Notes: generated by a model not told the origin, from the letters alone. Counted from the stretch's first letter, positions 23,879 through 32,932 are shown. The stretch is 44,732 nucleotides of DNA from Elusimicrobiota bacterium (GCA_016207685.1 JACQPE010000085.1:1-44732), one strand, 5' to 3'. Translations and numbers: made by a program.

Positions 23879-25330
23879 ATGAGAATACATGAGCAAGAAG
23901 GCCTGACATTCGATGATGTTCTGCTGGTTCCCCAACGCACATCGCTGACCTCACGCAAAGAAGCCATCGTCAGCACGCAGCTCACTAAAAAAATTTCCCT
24001 TCAAATTCCCATTGTTTCATCGAATATGGACACGGTAACCGAATCGGCCATGGCCATCGCCATGGCCCGCTTAGGCGGCATGGGCATTATCCACCGCTAT
24101 CTAACAATCGAAGATGAGGTGGCCGAGGTCTTGAAAGTCAAGCGCTCGGAATCCATCGTCATTGACCGGCCCTATACCATCGGCGCGGATGAAACCGTGG
24201 AATCCGCGCTCGTGGCGATGAAAAGCTGGGGCGTTTCCGGATTGCCTGTGGCGGATGAAAAAGGCGCGCTGCTGGGCCTTTTAACGACGCGCGACACCCT
24301 TTTTGTGAATTTTCCGGCCAAGGTTAAGGTTTCGGAGGTGATGACGCCCAAAAACAATTTAATCACCGGAAAACCCGGCATCGGCTCCGAAGAAGCCAAA
24401 AAACTGCTCGAAGCCAACCGGCTGGAAAAACTCCCCCTTGTTGATGACCAGGGAAGGCTCGAGGGGCTCATCACCGTTAAGGACATTATCGAAAAAAAAA
24501 TTCAATACCCAAACTCGGTCAAAGACGCCAAGGGCCGCCTTTTGGTGGGCGCCGCCATCGGTGTTAAAGGCGATTACATGGAACGCTCGCAAGCCTTGCT
24601 TGATGCCGGAGCCGACGCTCTTGTTTTAGATATCGCCCACGGCCATGCAACCTATGCCATGGATGTCATTAGAAAACTAAAAACCAAATTCGGGGACGCC
24701 GCGCAAATTATCGCCGGGAACGTGGCTACCCACGAAGGCGCATTCGATCTGGCCGGCGCCGGCGCCGACGCGATTAAGGTGGGGGTGGGGCCGGGCGCCA
24801 CATGCACCACGCGCATTGTCACGGGATCCGGCGTTCCGCAGCTGACCGCAATTATGGAGGCCTCAAAAATCACTCAAGAAGAAGGTGTTCCTATTATTGC
24901 CGACGGCGGCATTCGAAACTCGGGCGATCTCGTCAAGGCCCTCGCTGCCGGAGCCTCAATGGTGATGATCGGCTCCATGCTCGCCGGAACCGAGGAAAGC
25001 CCCGGTTTCATGATTACGCGCGATGGCATGCGCTATAAAATCTGCCGCGGCATGGCCTCATTGGGCGCCGCCTTTGGCCGCGCCAAGCGCACGGGCGAAG
25101 ATATTAACGATGATGATATCGGCAATGTCACGCCCGAGGGTGTTGAGGCGTTGGTTCCCTATCGCGGCCAGTGCGACGAAGTCATCAATCTCCTAACCGG
25201 CGGCCTTCGATCGGGTTTAAGCTATTGCGGCTCAAGGACAATTCCCGAAATGTGGGAAAAAGCGATGTTCATGAAAATGTCTCAAGCCGCGTTTTTAGAA
25301 AGCCGTCCGCATGACTTGGAAAAGCCTTAA
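23879..25330 (+). CDS. guaB: Inosine-5'-monophosphate dehydrogenase
   Basis: 483 aa. It oxidises IMP to XMP, the first step to GMP. The N-terminal [10 protein letters not shown] is diagnostic; two CBS domains occupy about 95-210. The NAD/IMP site has GIHxGH-like DIAHGHA, and the catalytic loop [13 protein letters not shown] carries C309. The C-terminal flap includes YRGQ. Normal length. The 3' end overlaps the next gene by 20 bases. It is a housekeeping gene, but it also touches purine metabolism like the upstream operons. Confidence 0.97.
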   Translation: MRIHEQEGLTFDDVLLVPQRTSLTSRKEAIVSTQLTKKISLQIPIVSSNMDTVTESAMAIAMARLGGMGIIHRYLTIEDEVAEVLKVKRSESIVIDRPYTIGADETVESALVAMKSWGVSGLPVADEKGALLGLLTTRDTLFVNFPAKVKVSEVMTPKNNLITGKPGIGSEEAKKLLEANRLEKLPLVDDQGRLEGLITVKDIIEKKIQYPNSVKDAKGRLLVGAAIGVKGDYMERSQALLDAGADALVLDIAHGHATYAMDVIRKLKTKFGDAAQIIAGNVATHEGAFDLAGAGADAIKVGVGPGATCTTRIVTGSGVPQLTAIMEASKITQEEGVPIIADGGIRNSGDLVKALAAGASMVMIGSMLAGTEESPGFMITRDGMRYKICRGMASLGAAFGRAKRTGEDINDDDIGNVTPEGVEALVPYRGQCDEVINLLTGGLRSGLSYCGSRTIPEMWEKAMFMKMSQAAFLESRPHDLEKP

Positions 25331-26375
25331 AAAAAGCACTCCCGCCGCTTTGGTGATCTTAAATATCGGCGCTCCCCTCATGGCCGTCCATTTCGGCATG
25401 ACCGGCGCCGTTAAAAAGAAAGTTCAAGAGCTGCAAGCGCAAATAGGCGCCAGCGCCGCCACGCAATCCTCCGGAACAAGCTGGGGCATCACCGGAACCT
25501 ATTTCATGGCCTTTCACACGTGCCGCGACGGCTCAACTTCATGCGGTCCTCAACTTCACGATACTTATGTCGCCCAATCCACGGATAGCGCCAACTGGTC
25601 TTCCATTTCCGGGTTCGCCGCATTCCAAGGGAGCGTTCCCGATGTGATCAGAAAGGGCAATAAACTCTACATGTACAACACTCAAGGAGTCGCCCGCTAT
25701 GACATGGACACGAGCAGCTTTATGGCTACGGTTTCCATCAGCATCTCAAGCGCCAACGGCGCTCTCGACTACTATGCTGATCCAAGCCCCATCTTGGACG
25801 GCAATGGAAAAATTACCCTCTTTTACCTGGCCCATGACTCTATCCCAAATTACGATCCTGCGGGCTGCCCCGCATCAGTTCCCTGCACCCAATACTTCCG
25901 AAGCGCCGCAGAAATTGATGACAGCGATGGAACCCAATTTCTAGCGGATCCGGGCAATCGCGCTGAAATTTACATGTGCTCAACATGCGCCTATTCCAGC
26001 GCGTCGGACCCTGATATTTTTATGAGTTCTACGGCGGGAACCTATTTTCTTTTTATTTCCCACGGCTCCAACGTTCAATTGATGCTATCAAGTTCACTCA
26101 AGGGTTCCTATGCCGACAATCCTTCCCTCGCAGATGGACGTCTAACCGGAGCCGGCGGAGTTCCCGCGGGGTTCTACAACTCATCATCAGGAAATTATTG
26201 GGTTTTCGTGCATAGTGGAAGCCCGGCGGGAATCAAGCGGGCCGCAGCCTCCAGTCTCAATTCGTCTCTCTCGGACTCGCAATTTTCAGTGGTCATCTCA
26301 AGCTCAAGCGGCATTTATGGACTCGGCGCCCCCGCCGCCATCGAAAGCCCAGGTTTCGCCGTTAATTCACCGTAG
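25311..26375 (+). CDS. Secreted five-bladed propeller-like protein
   Basis: 354 aa. An N-terminal hydrophobic stretch (about 11-28) suggests export. The body repeats short beta segments such as VPDVIRKGNKLYMYNT, DPSPILDGNGKITLFYLA, DPDIFMSSTAGTYFLFIS and YWVFVHSG, the layout of GH43/GH32-type five-bladed propellers (each blade with an Asp and aromatic strand). Active-site acids cannot be assigned with certainty. Several Cys occur in pairs, as in exported proteins. It starts 20 bases inside guaB, an odd pairing. Function unknown. Confidence 0.72.
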   Translation: MTWKSLKKSTPAALVILNIGAPLMAVHFGMTGAVKKKVQELQAQIGASAATQSSGTSWGITGTYFMAFHTCRDGSTSCGPQLHDTYVAQSTDSANWSSISGFAAFQGSVPDVIRKGNKLYMYNTQGVARYDMDTSSFMATVSISISSANGALDYYADPSPILDGNGKITLFYLAHDSIPNYDPAGCPASVPCTQYFRSAAEIDDSDGTQFLADPGNRAEIYMCSTCAYSSASDPDIFMSSTAGTYFLFISHGSNVQLMLSSSLKGSYADNPSLADGRLTGAGGVPAGFYNSSSGNYWVFVHSGSPAGIKRAAASSLNSSLSDSQFSVVISSSSGIYGLGAPAAIESPGFAVNSP

Positions 26376-26393
26376 TGTTACGACCAAGTCTTT

Positions 26394-26401
26394 GCTATAA
26401 G
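26394..26401 (+). promoter_or_regulatory. Extended -10 element before acyl-CoA dehydrogenase gene
   Basis: An extended -10 motif (G, one base, TATAAG at 26396-26401, preceded by T at 26393) lies seven bases from the ATG at 26409. No Shine-Dalgarno is present, which again predicts a leaderless transcript. No good -35 box is seen. Confidence 0.45.
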
Positions 26402-26408
26402 ATAGGCG

Positions 26409-27578
26409 ATGAATTTTGAATTAACCTCTTCTCAAACAGAGGTCTTAGAAACTTTTCGAGAATTTGCGCGGAAAAAAATAGCGCCCCGCGCGGCGCATAT
26501 TGATGAATCCGAAGAATACCCCCGTGATCTTTTTAATGAGATGGGGCGCATGGGATTTTTGGGGTTGCCGATCCCTGAAGAATACGGCGGTTCAGGAGCG
26601 GATTTTGTCACGGCATCGCTCATCTCCGAAGAATTCGGAAAAATTTCGGGAGGATTCGCTCTTTCCTTCGGAGCTCATGCGTACCTGTGCGCCTATAACA
26701 TGTACAGCCTGGCCAATGAAGCCCAGCGCCAAAAATATCTTCCTCGGCTTTGCTCCGGTGAATGCCTCGGCGCTTTTGCGCTCACCGAACCCGGGTCGGG
26801 CTCCGATTCCACCAATCTGGCCACAACCGCCGTGCGAAAGGGCGGCGACTACATCTTAAACGGCGGTAAAATTTTCATTACCAACGGCTCAATCGCCGAT
26901 ATTTTTTTAGTTTACGCGCGCACGCCGAGGGGCGCCCATAGCTGGGGCGTTTCGGCATTCATTGTTGAAAAAAAATTTCCGGGGTTCTCCGTTGGGCGGG
27001 ACATCCCCAAAATAGGCACCAAAGGCTCGCCTCTTTCGGAGCTCATTTTCAACAACTGCCGCGTGCCGGTGGAAAATCTGCTGGGCCGGGAGGGTCACGG
27101 CGTTGCCTACATGCTCAAAGGCCTCGACATTGAGCGCGCCCTCCTGTCAGGTCTTGCGGTCGGCGCCGCTCAAGCGGCGTTTAAATTTGCCCTAAATTAC
27201 GCCAAAGAACGCCGCCAATTCGGCCGGCCCATCGCCAGTTTTCAATTGGTTCAGGAAATGCTCGCTCAAATGGCCACGGAAATTGAAGCGGCCCGCCTTT
27301 TGGTCCGGCAAGCCTGCTGGATGCTTGATCAAAAAATGGATATCACCAAGCAAGCTTCTTGCGCGAAACTTTTCTGCGCGCAAATGGCGGTTCGCGTGAC
27401 GCAAACTGCCATGCAAGTTTTGGGCGGCTACGGCTATTGCAAAGAATTCCCCGTGGAGCGCTTCTGGCGCGACGCGGCCCTGATCGGCATCGGCGGCGGC
27501 ACCTCCGAAATTCAGAAACTCATCATCGCCCGCGAACTCATCAAAGAACGCCCCAGAAAAGTCATGATTGCCGCATGA
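26409..27578 (+). CDS. Acyl-CoA dehydrogenase
   Basis: 389 aa. Oxidises acyl-CoA to enoyl-CoA with FAD. Family blocks: ALTEPGSGSD, FITNGSIAD, RRQFGRPIASFQ, QVLGGYGYCKE and GGGTSEIQK. The usual catalytic Glu in YEGTSEI is Gly here (IGIGGGTSEI), but E242 in GLDIERAL occupies the alternative position used by isovaleryl-CoA and long-chain dehydrogenases. A branched-chain or bulky acyl substrate is therefore more likely (inference). Its TGA overlaps the ATG of the DUF35 gene, starting a five- or six-gene lipid/acyl-CoA operon. Confidence 0.94.
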   Translation: MNFELTSSQTEVLETFREFARKKIAPRAAHIDESEEYPRDLFNEMGRMGFLGLPIPEEYGGSGADFVTASLISEEFGKISGGFALSFGAHAYLCAYNMYSLANEAQRQKYLPRLCSGECLGAFALTEPGSGSDSTNLATTAVRKGGDYILNGGKIFITNGSIADIFLVYARTPRGAHSWGVSAFIVEKKFPGFSVGRDIPKIGTKGSPLSELIFNNCRVPVENLLGREGHGVAYMLKGLDIERALLSGLAVGAAQAAFKFALNYAKERRQFGRPIASFQLVQEMLAQMATEIEAARLLVRQACWMLDQKMDITKQASCAKLFCAQMAVRVTQTAMQVLGGYGYCKEFPVERFWRDAALIGIGGGTSEIQKLIIARELIKERPRKVMIAA

Positions 27579-28045
27579 ACTCGATTGAAGCTCCCGAAAC
27601 CTTGCTGTGGCGCGAAAGCCGCATTAAGATTCCCTACGCTTGGGCCGCCGGCGAAACAGCCAGCCGGTTTTTTATTGAAATTCGGGACCGTAAAAAAATC
27701 TTCGGAACAAAATGCCCTTCCTGCGACAAGGTCTACTGCCCCCCCAAAAAAACCTGCGGGGACTGCTTTAGCAACTGCGGCGAATGGCTTGAGGTCGGCC
27801 CTGACGGCGAAATCACAGGGTTCACGCAGGCTCTCTACGAAGGCGGCGCGCATCCCGTCAAAAATCCCGTTGGGGGACTGATTCTTCTGCGCGGCGCCTC
27901 GACGGCTATGCTCCATCTCATCGGCCAATGCCCCTTGGAGGAATTAAAAATCGGCATGAAAGTAACGCCGGTGTTTAAAGAAAACCGCCAAGGCAACATT
28001 TTAGACATCCTTCATTTCATTCCCGCAAAACAAAATCATGGATAA
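27575..28045 (+). CDS. DUF35 zinc-ribbon/OB-fold protein, thiolase partner
   Basis: 156 aa. An N-terminal helix region leads to a rubredoxin-like zinc ribbon (CPSC at about 47-50 and CGDC at about 62-65) and an OB fold (EVGPDGEITGFT...). Such proteins bind acyl-CoA and form complexes with thiolase-like proteins in acetoacetyl-CoA synthesis, benzylsuccinate breakdown and steroid side-chain cleavage. ATG 27575 overlaps the previous stop (ATGA), and the end overlaps the thiolase-like start by eight bases. Confidence 0.9.
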   Translation: MNSIEAPETLLWRESRIKIPYAWAAGETASRFFIEIRDRKKIFGTKCPSCDKVYCPPKKTCGDCFSNCGEWLEVGPDGEITGFTQALYEGGAHPVKNPVGGLILLRGASTAMLHLIGQCPLEELKIGMKVTPVFKENRQGNILDILHFIPAKQNHG

Positions 28046-29186
28046 GATAGCGGTTATTGGGGTGGCTCAAACTCCATTTTCACCCAATAAATCCGGCGAG
28101 ACCTACGCCGATCTGGCTTATGAAGCGACAACCAAAGCCCTTGAGGACGCCGGGCTGGCCATTGCCGACATCGGCAATATAATCACTACCTCCAACGACT
28201 TTTGGGACGGCCGCACCATTTCTTCAATGGCCGTGGGCGACTCCGCGGGCGCGGCCTACGGCGAAGGCAAAAACATCTCCACGGTGGAGGGCGACGGGAC
28301 GCTCGGAGCTTTTTACGGCATGACCCGTATCCTGTCGGGCTCCTATGAATCCACTTTGGTTCTGGCCCACTCAAAACTTTCCGAAGGCAACAACCACCTC
28401 ATCACCAATGCTTTTTTTGACCCTACCTACGAACGCGCCATCGGCATGGACTCTCTGACGGCCTCGGCCCTGCAAGCGCAAAGTTATTACAATCGCTATA
28501 AAATTCCTCCCAGGCAAAGCGCTTTGGCGGTTGTCAAAAATAGAGCCAATGCAATTCGCAATCCCAATGCCCATTTGCAAGAAGAACTGACTATTGAAGA
28601 CGTGCTTCGATCTCCGCAACCCGCGCCCCCGATTCATGAAATGGAAATAGCTCCAGAGTCTGATGGAGCCGCGGCGCTCATCTTGACAACGGAGAGTTTT
28701 GCTAAAAAACATGGCGCCAAACCCGTCTGGATAGAAGGCGTTTCTTTCTGTGCCGAGGGCCATAGGCTGGGGGAGCGCCGTCTTTGGGAAAGTCCGGCGT
28801 TGCGGCAAGCCGCTCAAAAGGCTTACAAAATGGCCGGCATTGACAACCCAAGAAAAGATATTGATGTGGCTGAAATTTATGAAGCCTGTTCGTACCAAGA
28901 GCTTCTCTGGAGTGAAGAATTAGGTTTTTGCGCTCAAGGACAAGGCGGCGCCTTTATTGAAAGCCGCGCCACGCAGCTTAAAGGGGAGTTGCCCATCAAC
29001 CCTTCGGGGGGCTGCCTATCCGCCCACGCCATTATCGTGGCCGGATTGGTCCGGATCATTGAAGCGGTCTTGCAGCTGCGCGGGGAAGCGGTCAACCAAG
29101 TGGAAGACGCCAAGCGCGCCTTGGCCCACGGGCAATACGGCCTCGCCGGCCAATCGCATTGCGTGTGGATATTGGGGAAAAATTAA
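28038..29186 (+). CDS. Thiolase-like protein lacking the nucleophilic Cys (A)
   Basis: 382 aa with thiolase fold blocks: N-terminal IAVIGVAQTPF, and C-terminal NPSGGCLSAH. At the site where thiolases have VNRxCxSG, this protein has STVEGDG, so the nucleophilic Cys is replaced by E84. The NEAFA loop of true thiolases reads AEIYEACSY. These are traits of the SCP-x/Ltp2-like branch, some members of which act with DUF35 partners as retro-aldolases rather than thiolases. It is flanked by one DUF35 gene upstream and a second thiolase-like gene seven bases downstream. Confidence 0.88.
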   Translation: MDKIAVIGVAQTPFSPNKSGETYADLAYEATTKALEDAGLAIADIGNIITTSNDFWDGRTISSMAVGDSAGAAYGEGKNISTVEGDGTLGAFYGMTRILSGSYESTLVLAHSKLSEGNNHLITNAFFDPTYERAIGMDSLTASALQAQSYYNRYKIPPRQSALAVVKNRANAIRNPNAHLQEELTIEDVLRSPQPAPPIHEMEIAPESDGAAALILTTESFAKKHGAKPVWIEGVSFCAEGHRLGERRLWESPALRQAAQKAYKMAGIDNPRKDIDVAEIYEACSYQELLWSEELGFCAQGQGGAFIESRATQLKGELPINPSGGCLSAHAIIVAGLVRIIEAVLQLRGEAVNQVEDAKRALAHGQYGLAGQSHCVWILGKN

Positions 29187-29192
29187 AAGATT

Positions 29193-30344
29193 ATGAAACG
29201 CGTCGCGATTGTTGGATCAGGACAAACTCATCACACGGGCAGCCGTTTGGATGTCAACGGGCCGGAGCTCATCAACGAAGCTGTCATTCGGGCATTGGAG
29301 GATACGGGGCTCAAGCGCAAGGACATTGATGGTGTTTTAATCGGCAACATGGACCATTTTGAAGGCGTCAACGGCGTTGAGCTTTGGTCAATTGACGGAA
29401 ACGGCGGGTTGATGAAGCCGACGATTAAAATGACCACGGGCGGCACCACCGGCAGCACCTTGGCCATTGGCGGCTATCATCTGGTGGCCTCCGGCCATTT
29501 TGACCGCCTTCTCGTCATCGGCTGGGAAAAAAACTCCGAATCGGACACCACGGGCGCCATCACAACCGCGTTTGACCCTATTTGGGATCGCATGGTTTTC
29601 GCCGGAGCCATTTCCGGCTTGGCCATTGACGCGATGAACTACTGCCATAAATTCGGCGTGACACCCAAAGACGCCGCGCGGGTTGTGGTTCGAGACCGAA
29701 TGAATGCCCTGAAAAACCCCTTTGCTCATGTTCGCAAGGAAATTACGATCGAGGAAGTCTTGCGTTCCCCTCTCATTGCCGACCCCCTGCGCCTGTGGGA
29801 TATGTGCCCGCGCACGGATGGCGCCTGCGCCGTCATTTATGCTTCCGAGGACGTAGCTGAAAAAATAGCCCCAAAACCCACCTGGATTTTGGCCGCGGCC
29901 AATCGCCATCCTTACTCTTACGTTGGTGATGTTGAATGCTATCCGATCACTTCTCTTTATCACGCCTCGCGCGAGGCTTACGCAAAAGCCGGCATCAAAG
30001 AACCTCTTAAAGAAATTGATGTCATGGAACTCTATACCCCTTACTCCTACGCCAATCTTTCCTGGATTGAGGCGTTGGGCTTAGCCAAACCCGGCGAAGG
30101 GCCAAAATTGGTCTGGGATGGCGCCACGGAGATGGATGGTGAATTGCCGATCAATCCATCGGGAGGCGTTATTTGCACCAATCCCATCGGCGCCACGGGC
30201 TTAATCCGCGCCGCCGAATGCGCCGGCCAAATTTCCGGCAAAGCCGGCGACCATCAAGTCCCGGGTGTTAAAACCGCCCTGTCAACCGGCTTTGGCGGCT
30301 GTTTCTGGTCGGATATTTTAATCTATGGTGAAAAAAAACCTTAA
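29193..30344 (+). CDS. Thiolase-like protein lacking the nucleophilic Cys (B)
   Basis: 383 aa, related to the preceding gene. The start VAIVGSGQTHH and the C-terminal block NPSGGVICTNPIGATG, with GGCFWSD, place it in the thiolase superfamily. The active-site loop is MTTGGTTGST: no Cys is present. The NEAFA equivalent is MELYTPYSY, with Tyr replacing Asn, as in Ltp2-type aldolases. It overlaps a second DUF35 gene by 20 bases. Two non-classical thiolases, each with a DUF35 partner, suggest two heteromeric complexes or one mixed complex. Confidence 0.88.
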   Translation: MKRVAIVGSGQTHHTGSRLDVNGPELINEAVIRALEDTGLKRKDIDGVLIGNMDHFEGVNGVELWSIDGNGGLMKPTIKMTTGGTTGSTLAIGGYHLVASGHFDRLLVIGWEKNSESDTTGAITTAFDPIWDRMVFAGAISGLAIDAMNYCHKFGVTPKDAARVVVRDRMNALKNPFAHVRKEITIEEVLRSPLIADPLRLWDMCPRTDGACAVIYASEDVAEKIAPKPTWILAAANRHPYSYVGDVECYPITSLYHASREAYAKAGIKEPLKEIDVMELYTPYSYANLSWIEALGLAKPGEGPKLVWDGATEMDGELPINPSGGVICTNPIGATGLIRAAECAGQISGKAGDHQVPGVKTALSTGFGGCFWSDILIYGEKKP

Positions 30345-30798
30345 TCTTTTAACGCTCACCAATGGCGAGTCGTTTCAGCCTTTCCGCTATGCCCTCGGCT
30401 CCGCGGGCGCGCGCTTTTTTCAAGAATTAAAAGACAATAATCGCTTCATGGGGCTTCGCTGCGCTAAATGTGAAAAGGTTTACATTCCTCCCCGCAATGT
30501 TTGCGGCCCATGCTTTGAGCCTTTAAAAGACTGGGTTCAGGTCGGCCCCGAAGGCAGCATTTACAGCTTTACGGTTTTGCGATTCGCGTTCATTGATCCT
30601 GAAACAGGAGAAAAAAAACCTGTTCCCTACGGTTACGGTTTTATCCGCTTGGACGGCGCCAGCACGAATTTACAGCACTTTCTGGAACTCCCCAAAAATG
30701 GCGATCTAAAAATCGGCATGCGCGTGCGCCCGGTTTTCGCCAAAAACGCCCAAGGCAATATGCGCGATATTGTGCATTTTAGCGTTGATGGGGCTTGA
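30325..30798 (+). CDS. DUF35 zinc-ribbon/OB-fold protein, second copy
   Basis: 157 aa. The zinc ribbon is CAKC (about 46-49) and CGPC (about 61-64), followed by an OB fold (QVGPEGSIYSFTVL, then DLKIGMRVRPVF). It parallels the DUF35 protein at 27575 but carries a longer N-terminus and a longer central loop (DPETGEKKPVPYGYG). Its start lies in the thiolase-like gene B and its end overlaps the following membrane protein gene, so the whole set is one transcript. Confidence 0.9.
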   Translation: MVKKNLNLLTLTNGESFQPFRYALGSAGARFFQELKDNNRFMGLRCAKCEKVYIPPRNVCGPCFEPLKDWVQVGPEGSIYSFTVLRFAFIDPETGEKKPVPYGYGFIRLDGASTNLQHFLELPKNGDLKIGMRVRPVFAKNAQGNMRDIVHFSVDGA

Positions 30799-32269
30799 GT
30801 TAATAAAACGGGTCCTGCTCCGGTGGCGAGAGTCATTGGAAGCGGCGGAAACCACGCGTTTGCGCCGTTGGCTCGGCGCGGTGACGCTGATCTTTATCGC
30901 CACCCTCCTGACCCATAAAAAACTTACCGGACAAGGCGATGAACCCCATTACATGGCGATCGCGCAGTCCCTCGCTTTTGACCATGACCTGGACCTCGCT
31001 AATAACTACGGCGACAGGGCCAACATCATCCTCGGCGGTTTCCTCGAGCATGGCCGCCATGCCCGGCAAGGACGCGGCGGCGTCCTGCGGCCCGTTCATG
31101 ACATTGGAATGCCGTTTCTCTGGACGCCTTACTATGCGCTCGCTCAAACATTGAGCCGGGCGGCTGCCCGCGCGTTATCCAGCGGCCTAGTCAAAAAAAC
31201 AAAAACGAACTCCTGGGGATTGCTCAAATGGTTCATGAGCATGAGCGTTGCGCTTGCGGCCGCGTTTCTGGCGATTGCGCTTTTTGATTTGTGCTTATTC
31301 TTTTCAGGGCATAAAGCCCTTTCGTTTACCTGGGCGTTGCTGACCATACTATCGCCGCCGGTGCTGACGCTTTCTTTTATTTTTATGACGGAAGTGCCGA
31401 GCGCACTCATGGCCACGCTGGCCTATCGCGAGATTAAGCTGCGCCCGGAGCGCGGCCCGTTGCGGACGTTGCTCCTGGGGACAGCTGTCGGCGGGCTCTT
31501 CTTGATTCATGCGCGCAACGCCGGCTTAGCGGCCGGCCTAACCTTAACGACAGCGTACGCGATGCGCCGCAGCGGGCGTTCCCTCGTTGCGTTTGCCGCG
31601 GGCTTGGCTCTGGCCGTGGCCGCGCGAACGCTGCTCAACTGGCATCTCTGGGGCGCCTGGGTCACCACGCCGCATGCGGCCTTGAACATGGCCTGGACGA
31701 TGAGCGCGCTGTTAAAAGAAGCCGGCGCGCGCCTAGGCGGCCTCATCTTCGATCAACAAAACGGCCTTTTACTCAATGGGCCGGCCTATCTGCTCGTTCT
31801 TCCCGGCATTGCGCTTCTGTTGCGTTCTTCGCGTGCGGTGTTCATCGAAATCAGCTTGCCGGTTTTGGGGTATCTGGCGCTGGTGCTTGCGCCCTTCGCC
31901 AACATCCACGGCTGGGGCGGCGGGCCGGGATTCACGCAATTGGGGAGATTTCTCGTCCCGATCGCCCCGTTCTTATCCTTGGCCGCATTTAAGGCCGTTT
32001 GCAGTGGCCCACGCGCCCGGCGATGGCTTTGGATTTTTGGAGGCCTGCAAGCCGTAATCACCTTGACCATCTGGCAGCGTCCTTCGCTGGCCACTAATTT
32101 TTCAGGCGAAACGAGCGCTCTCTGGACTTTCCTAGGCGGCCGGACTCCGGCTATAACCACCTTCTTGCCGTCCTGGACTTTTCCCTTCACCACCGATCTG
32201 GCGCTATCAGGAATTTTACTGGCGGCCTGGATCGCCATCACCTGGGATATTGTGAGATCGCCGGCATAA
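30788..32269 (+). CDS. GT39-like multi-pass membrane protein
   Basis: 493 aa from ATG 30788, chosen over the GTG at 30770 because it gives an initial Met and a shorter overlap. About ten membrane segments. The early luminal-loop motif GDEPHYMAIAQSL with DLDLANNY is typical of polyprenyl-phosphate-sugar-using glycosyltransferases (PMT/ArnT-like), in which an acidic residue near the first helix is catalytic. It overlaps the upstream DUF35 gene. Acceptor and sugar cannot be told. It may belong to the same operon only by position. Confidence 0.75.
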   Translation: MGLELIKRVLLRWRESLEAAETTRLRRWLGAVTLIFIATLLTHKKLTGQGDEPHYMAIAQSLAFDHDLDLANNYGDRANIILGGFLEHGRHARQGRGGVLRPVHDIGMPFLWTPYYALAQTLSRAAARALSSGLVKKTKTNSWGLLKWFMSMSVALAAAFLAIALFDLCLFFSGHKALSFTWALLTILSPPVLTLSFIFMTEVPSALMATLAYREIKLRPERGPLRTLLLGTAVGGLFLIHARNAGLAAGLTLTTAYAMRRSGRSLVAFAAGLALAVAARTLLNWHLWGAWVTTPHAALNMAWTMSALLKEAGARLGGLIFDQQNGLLLNGPAYLLVLPGIALLLRSSRAVFIEISLPVLGYLALVLAPFANIHGWGGGPGFTQLGRFLVPIAPFLSLAAFKAVCSGPRARRWLWIFGGLQAVITLTIWQRPSLATNFSGETSALWTFLGGRTPAITTFLPSWTFPFTTDLALSGILLAAWIAITWDIVRSPA

Positions 32270-32277
32270 ATCCGAAT

Positions 32278-32553
32278 TCACAGACGTTTCAAAAAACGTT
32301 TAACGTCCTCGTGGGTCCCGCAGAGAATAAATTCGATCGCATCTTTTTCTTTGTGAAAAATAATCCGATCGGAAATCCCGGACCGAATTTCCCAGAAACC
32401 ATGATGGAGCTGTTTTAAGCCCAGCCCCGCCGCGACCCGGCTTTCTTCCAGCGCTAAGGCAAAACGCTCCAAGGCCTCCTCAACTCTTTTTCTGCGTTCA
32501 ATCGGTAAGTTCTGAAAGGATTTTTTAAAACCGGTAAAATAAAAATATCGCAC
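32278..32553 (-). CDS. RelE/ParE-type toxin
   Basis: 91 aa starting with GTG. The compact RelE fold pattern is visible: FKKSFQNLP, a two-helix hairpin, LHHGFWEIRSGISDRIIF, and a C-terminal GTHEDVKRFLKRL. RelE-type toxins cleave mRNA at the ribosome. It follows the AbrB-type antitoxin by nine bases, the common antitoxin-first order. Lies end to end with the GT39-like gene, separated by eight bases. Confidence 0.82.
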   Translation of the reverse strand: MRYFYFTGFKKSFQNLPIERRKRVEEALERFALALEESRVAAGLGLKQLHHGFWEIRSGISDRIIFHKEKDAIEFILCGTHEDVKRFLKRL

Positions 32554-32562
32554 GAAAAACGG

Positions 32563-32841
32563 TTAGGATTTTAAATCCTTAATCAGAGCCTCCATGCTTT
32601 TAAACGTCTTTTTGTCTTTTCTTTGTCCGCAAAATTTTTTGAGCTTTCTATATTCGGCCTCTGTAAATTCCTCATCCACGGGAACTGCCTCCACCCGGGT
32701 AAGCTTCACAACATGGGCATCGGAATCAATTAAAAAACCGACCAGGTCCCCGGGCTGGCCCACCCCCAGAGCCTCCCTCACGGATTTGGGAAGGGTAATC
32801 TGAGCCTTCGAAGTGACTGTGGCCGTAGTTAAGCGCTCCAT
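32563..32841 (-). CDS. AbrB/MazE-type antitoxin
   Basis: 92 aa from ATG 32841, with GGAGG eight bases upstream. The N-terminal swapped-hairpin DNA-binding domain reads TVTSKAQITLPKSVREALG, and the C-terminal half is charged and helical, suited to binding the toxin. The frame is open further upstream, but that part is antisense to the methyltransferase gene. A palindrome directly upstream is a likely operator. Confidence 0.87.
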   Translation of the reverse strand: MERLTTATVTSKAQITLPKSVREALGVGQPGDLVGFLIDSDAHVVKLTRVEAVPVDEEFTEAEYRKLKKFCGQRKDKKTFKSMEALIKDLKS

Positions 32842-32863
32842 GGCAACCTCCTGATATATAAAT

Positions 32864-32878
32864 TCCTTACTATAAGGA
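32864..32878 (-). promoter_or_regulatory. Putative operator of the toxin-antitoxin pair
   Basis: The palindrome TCCTTA-CTA-TAAGGA lies 23 bases before the antitoxin ATG and overlaps an AT-rich promoter-like stretch (TTATAG and TATATA on the minus strand). Antitoxins of this family repress their own operon through such sites. Confidence 0.55.
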
Positions 32879-32932
32879 TACCATACATTTCCCTTATTCT
32901 CTAGAGGAGAGGATATGACTGTAAGGGGTAAT

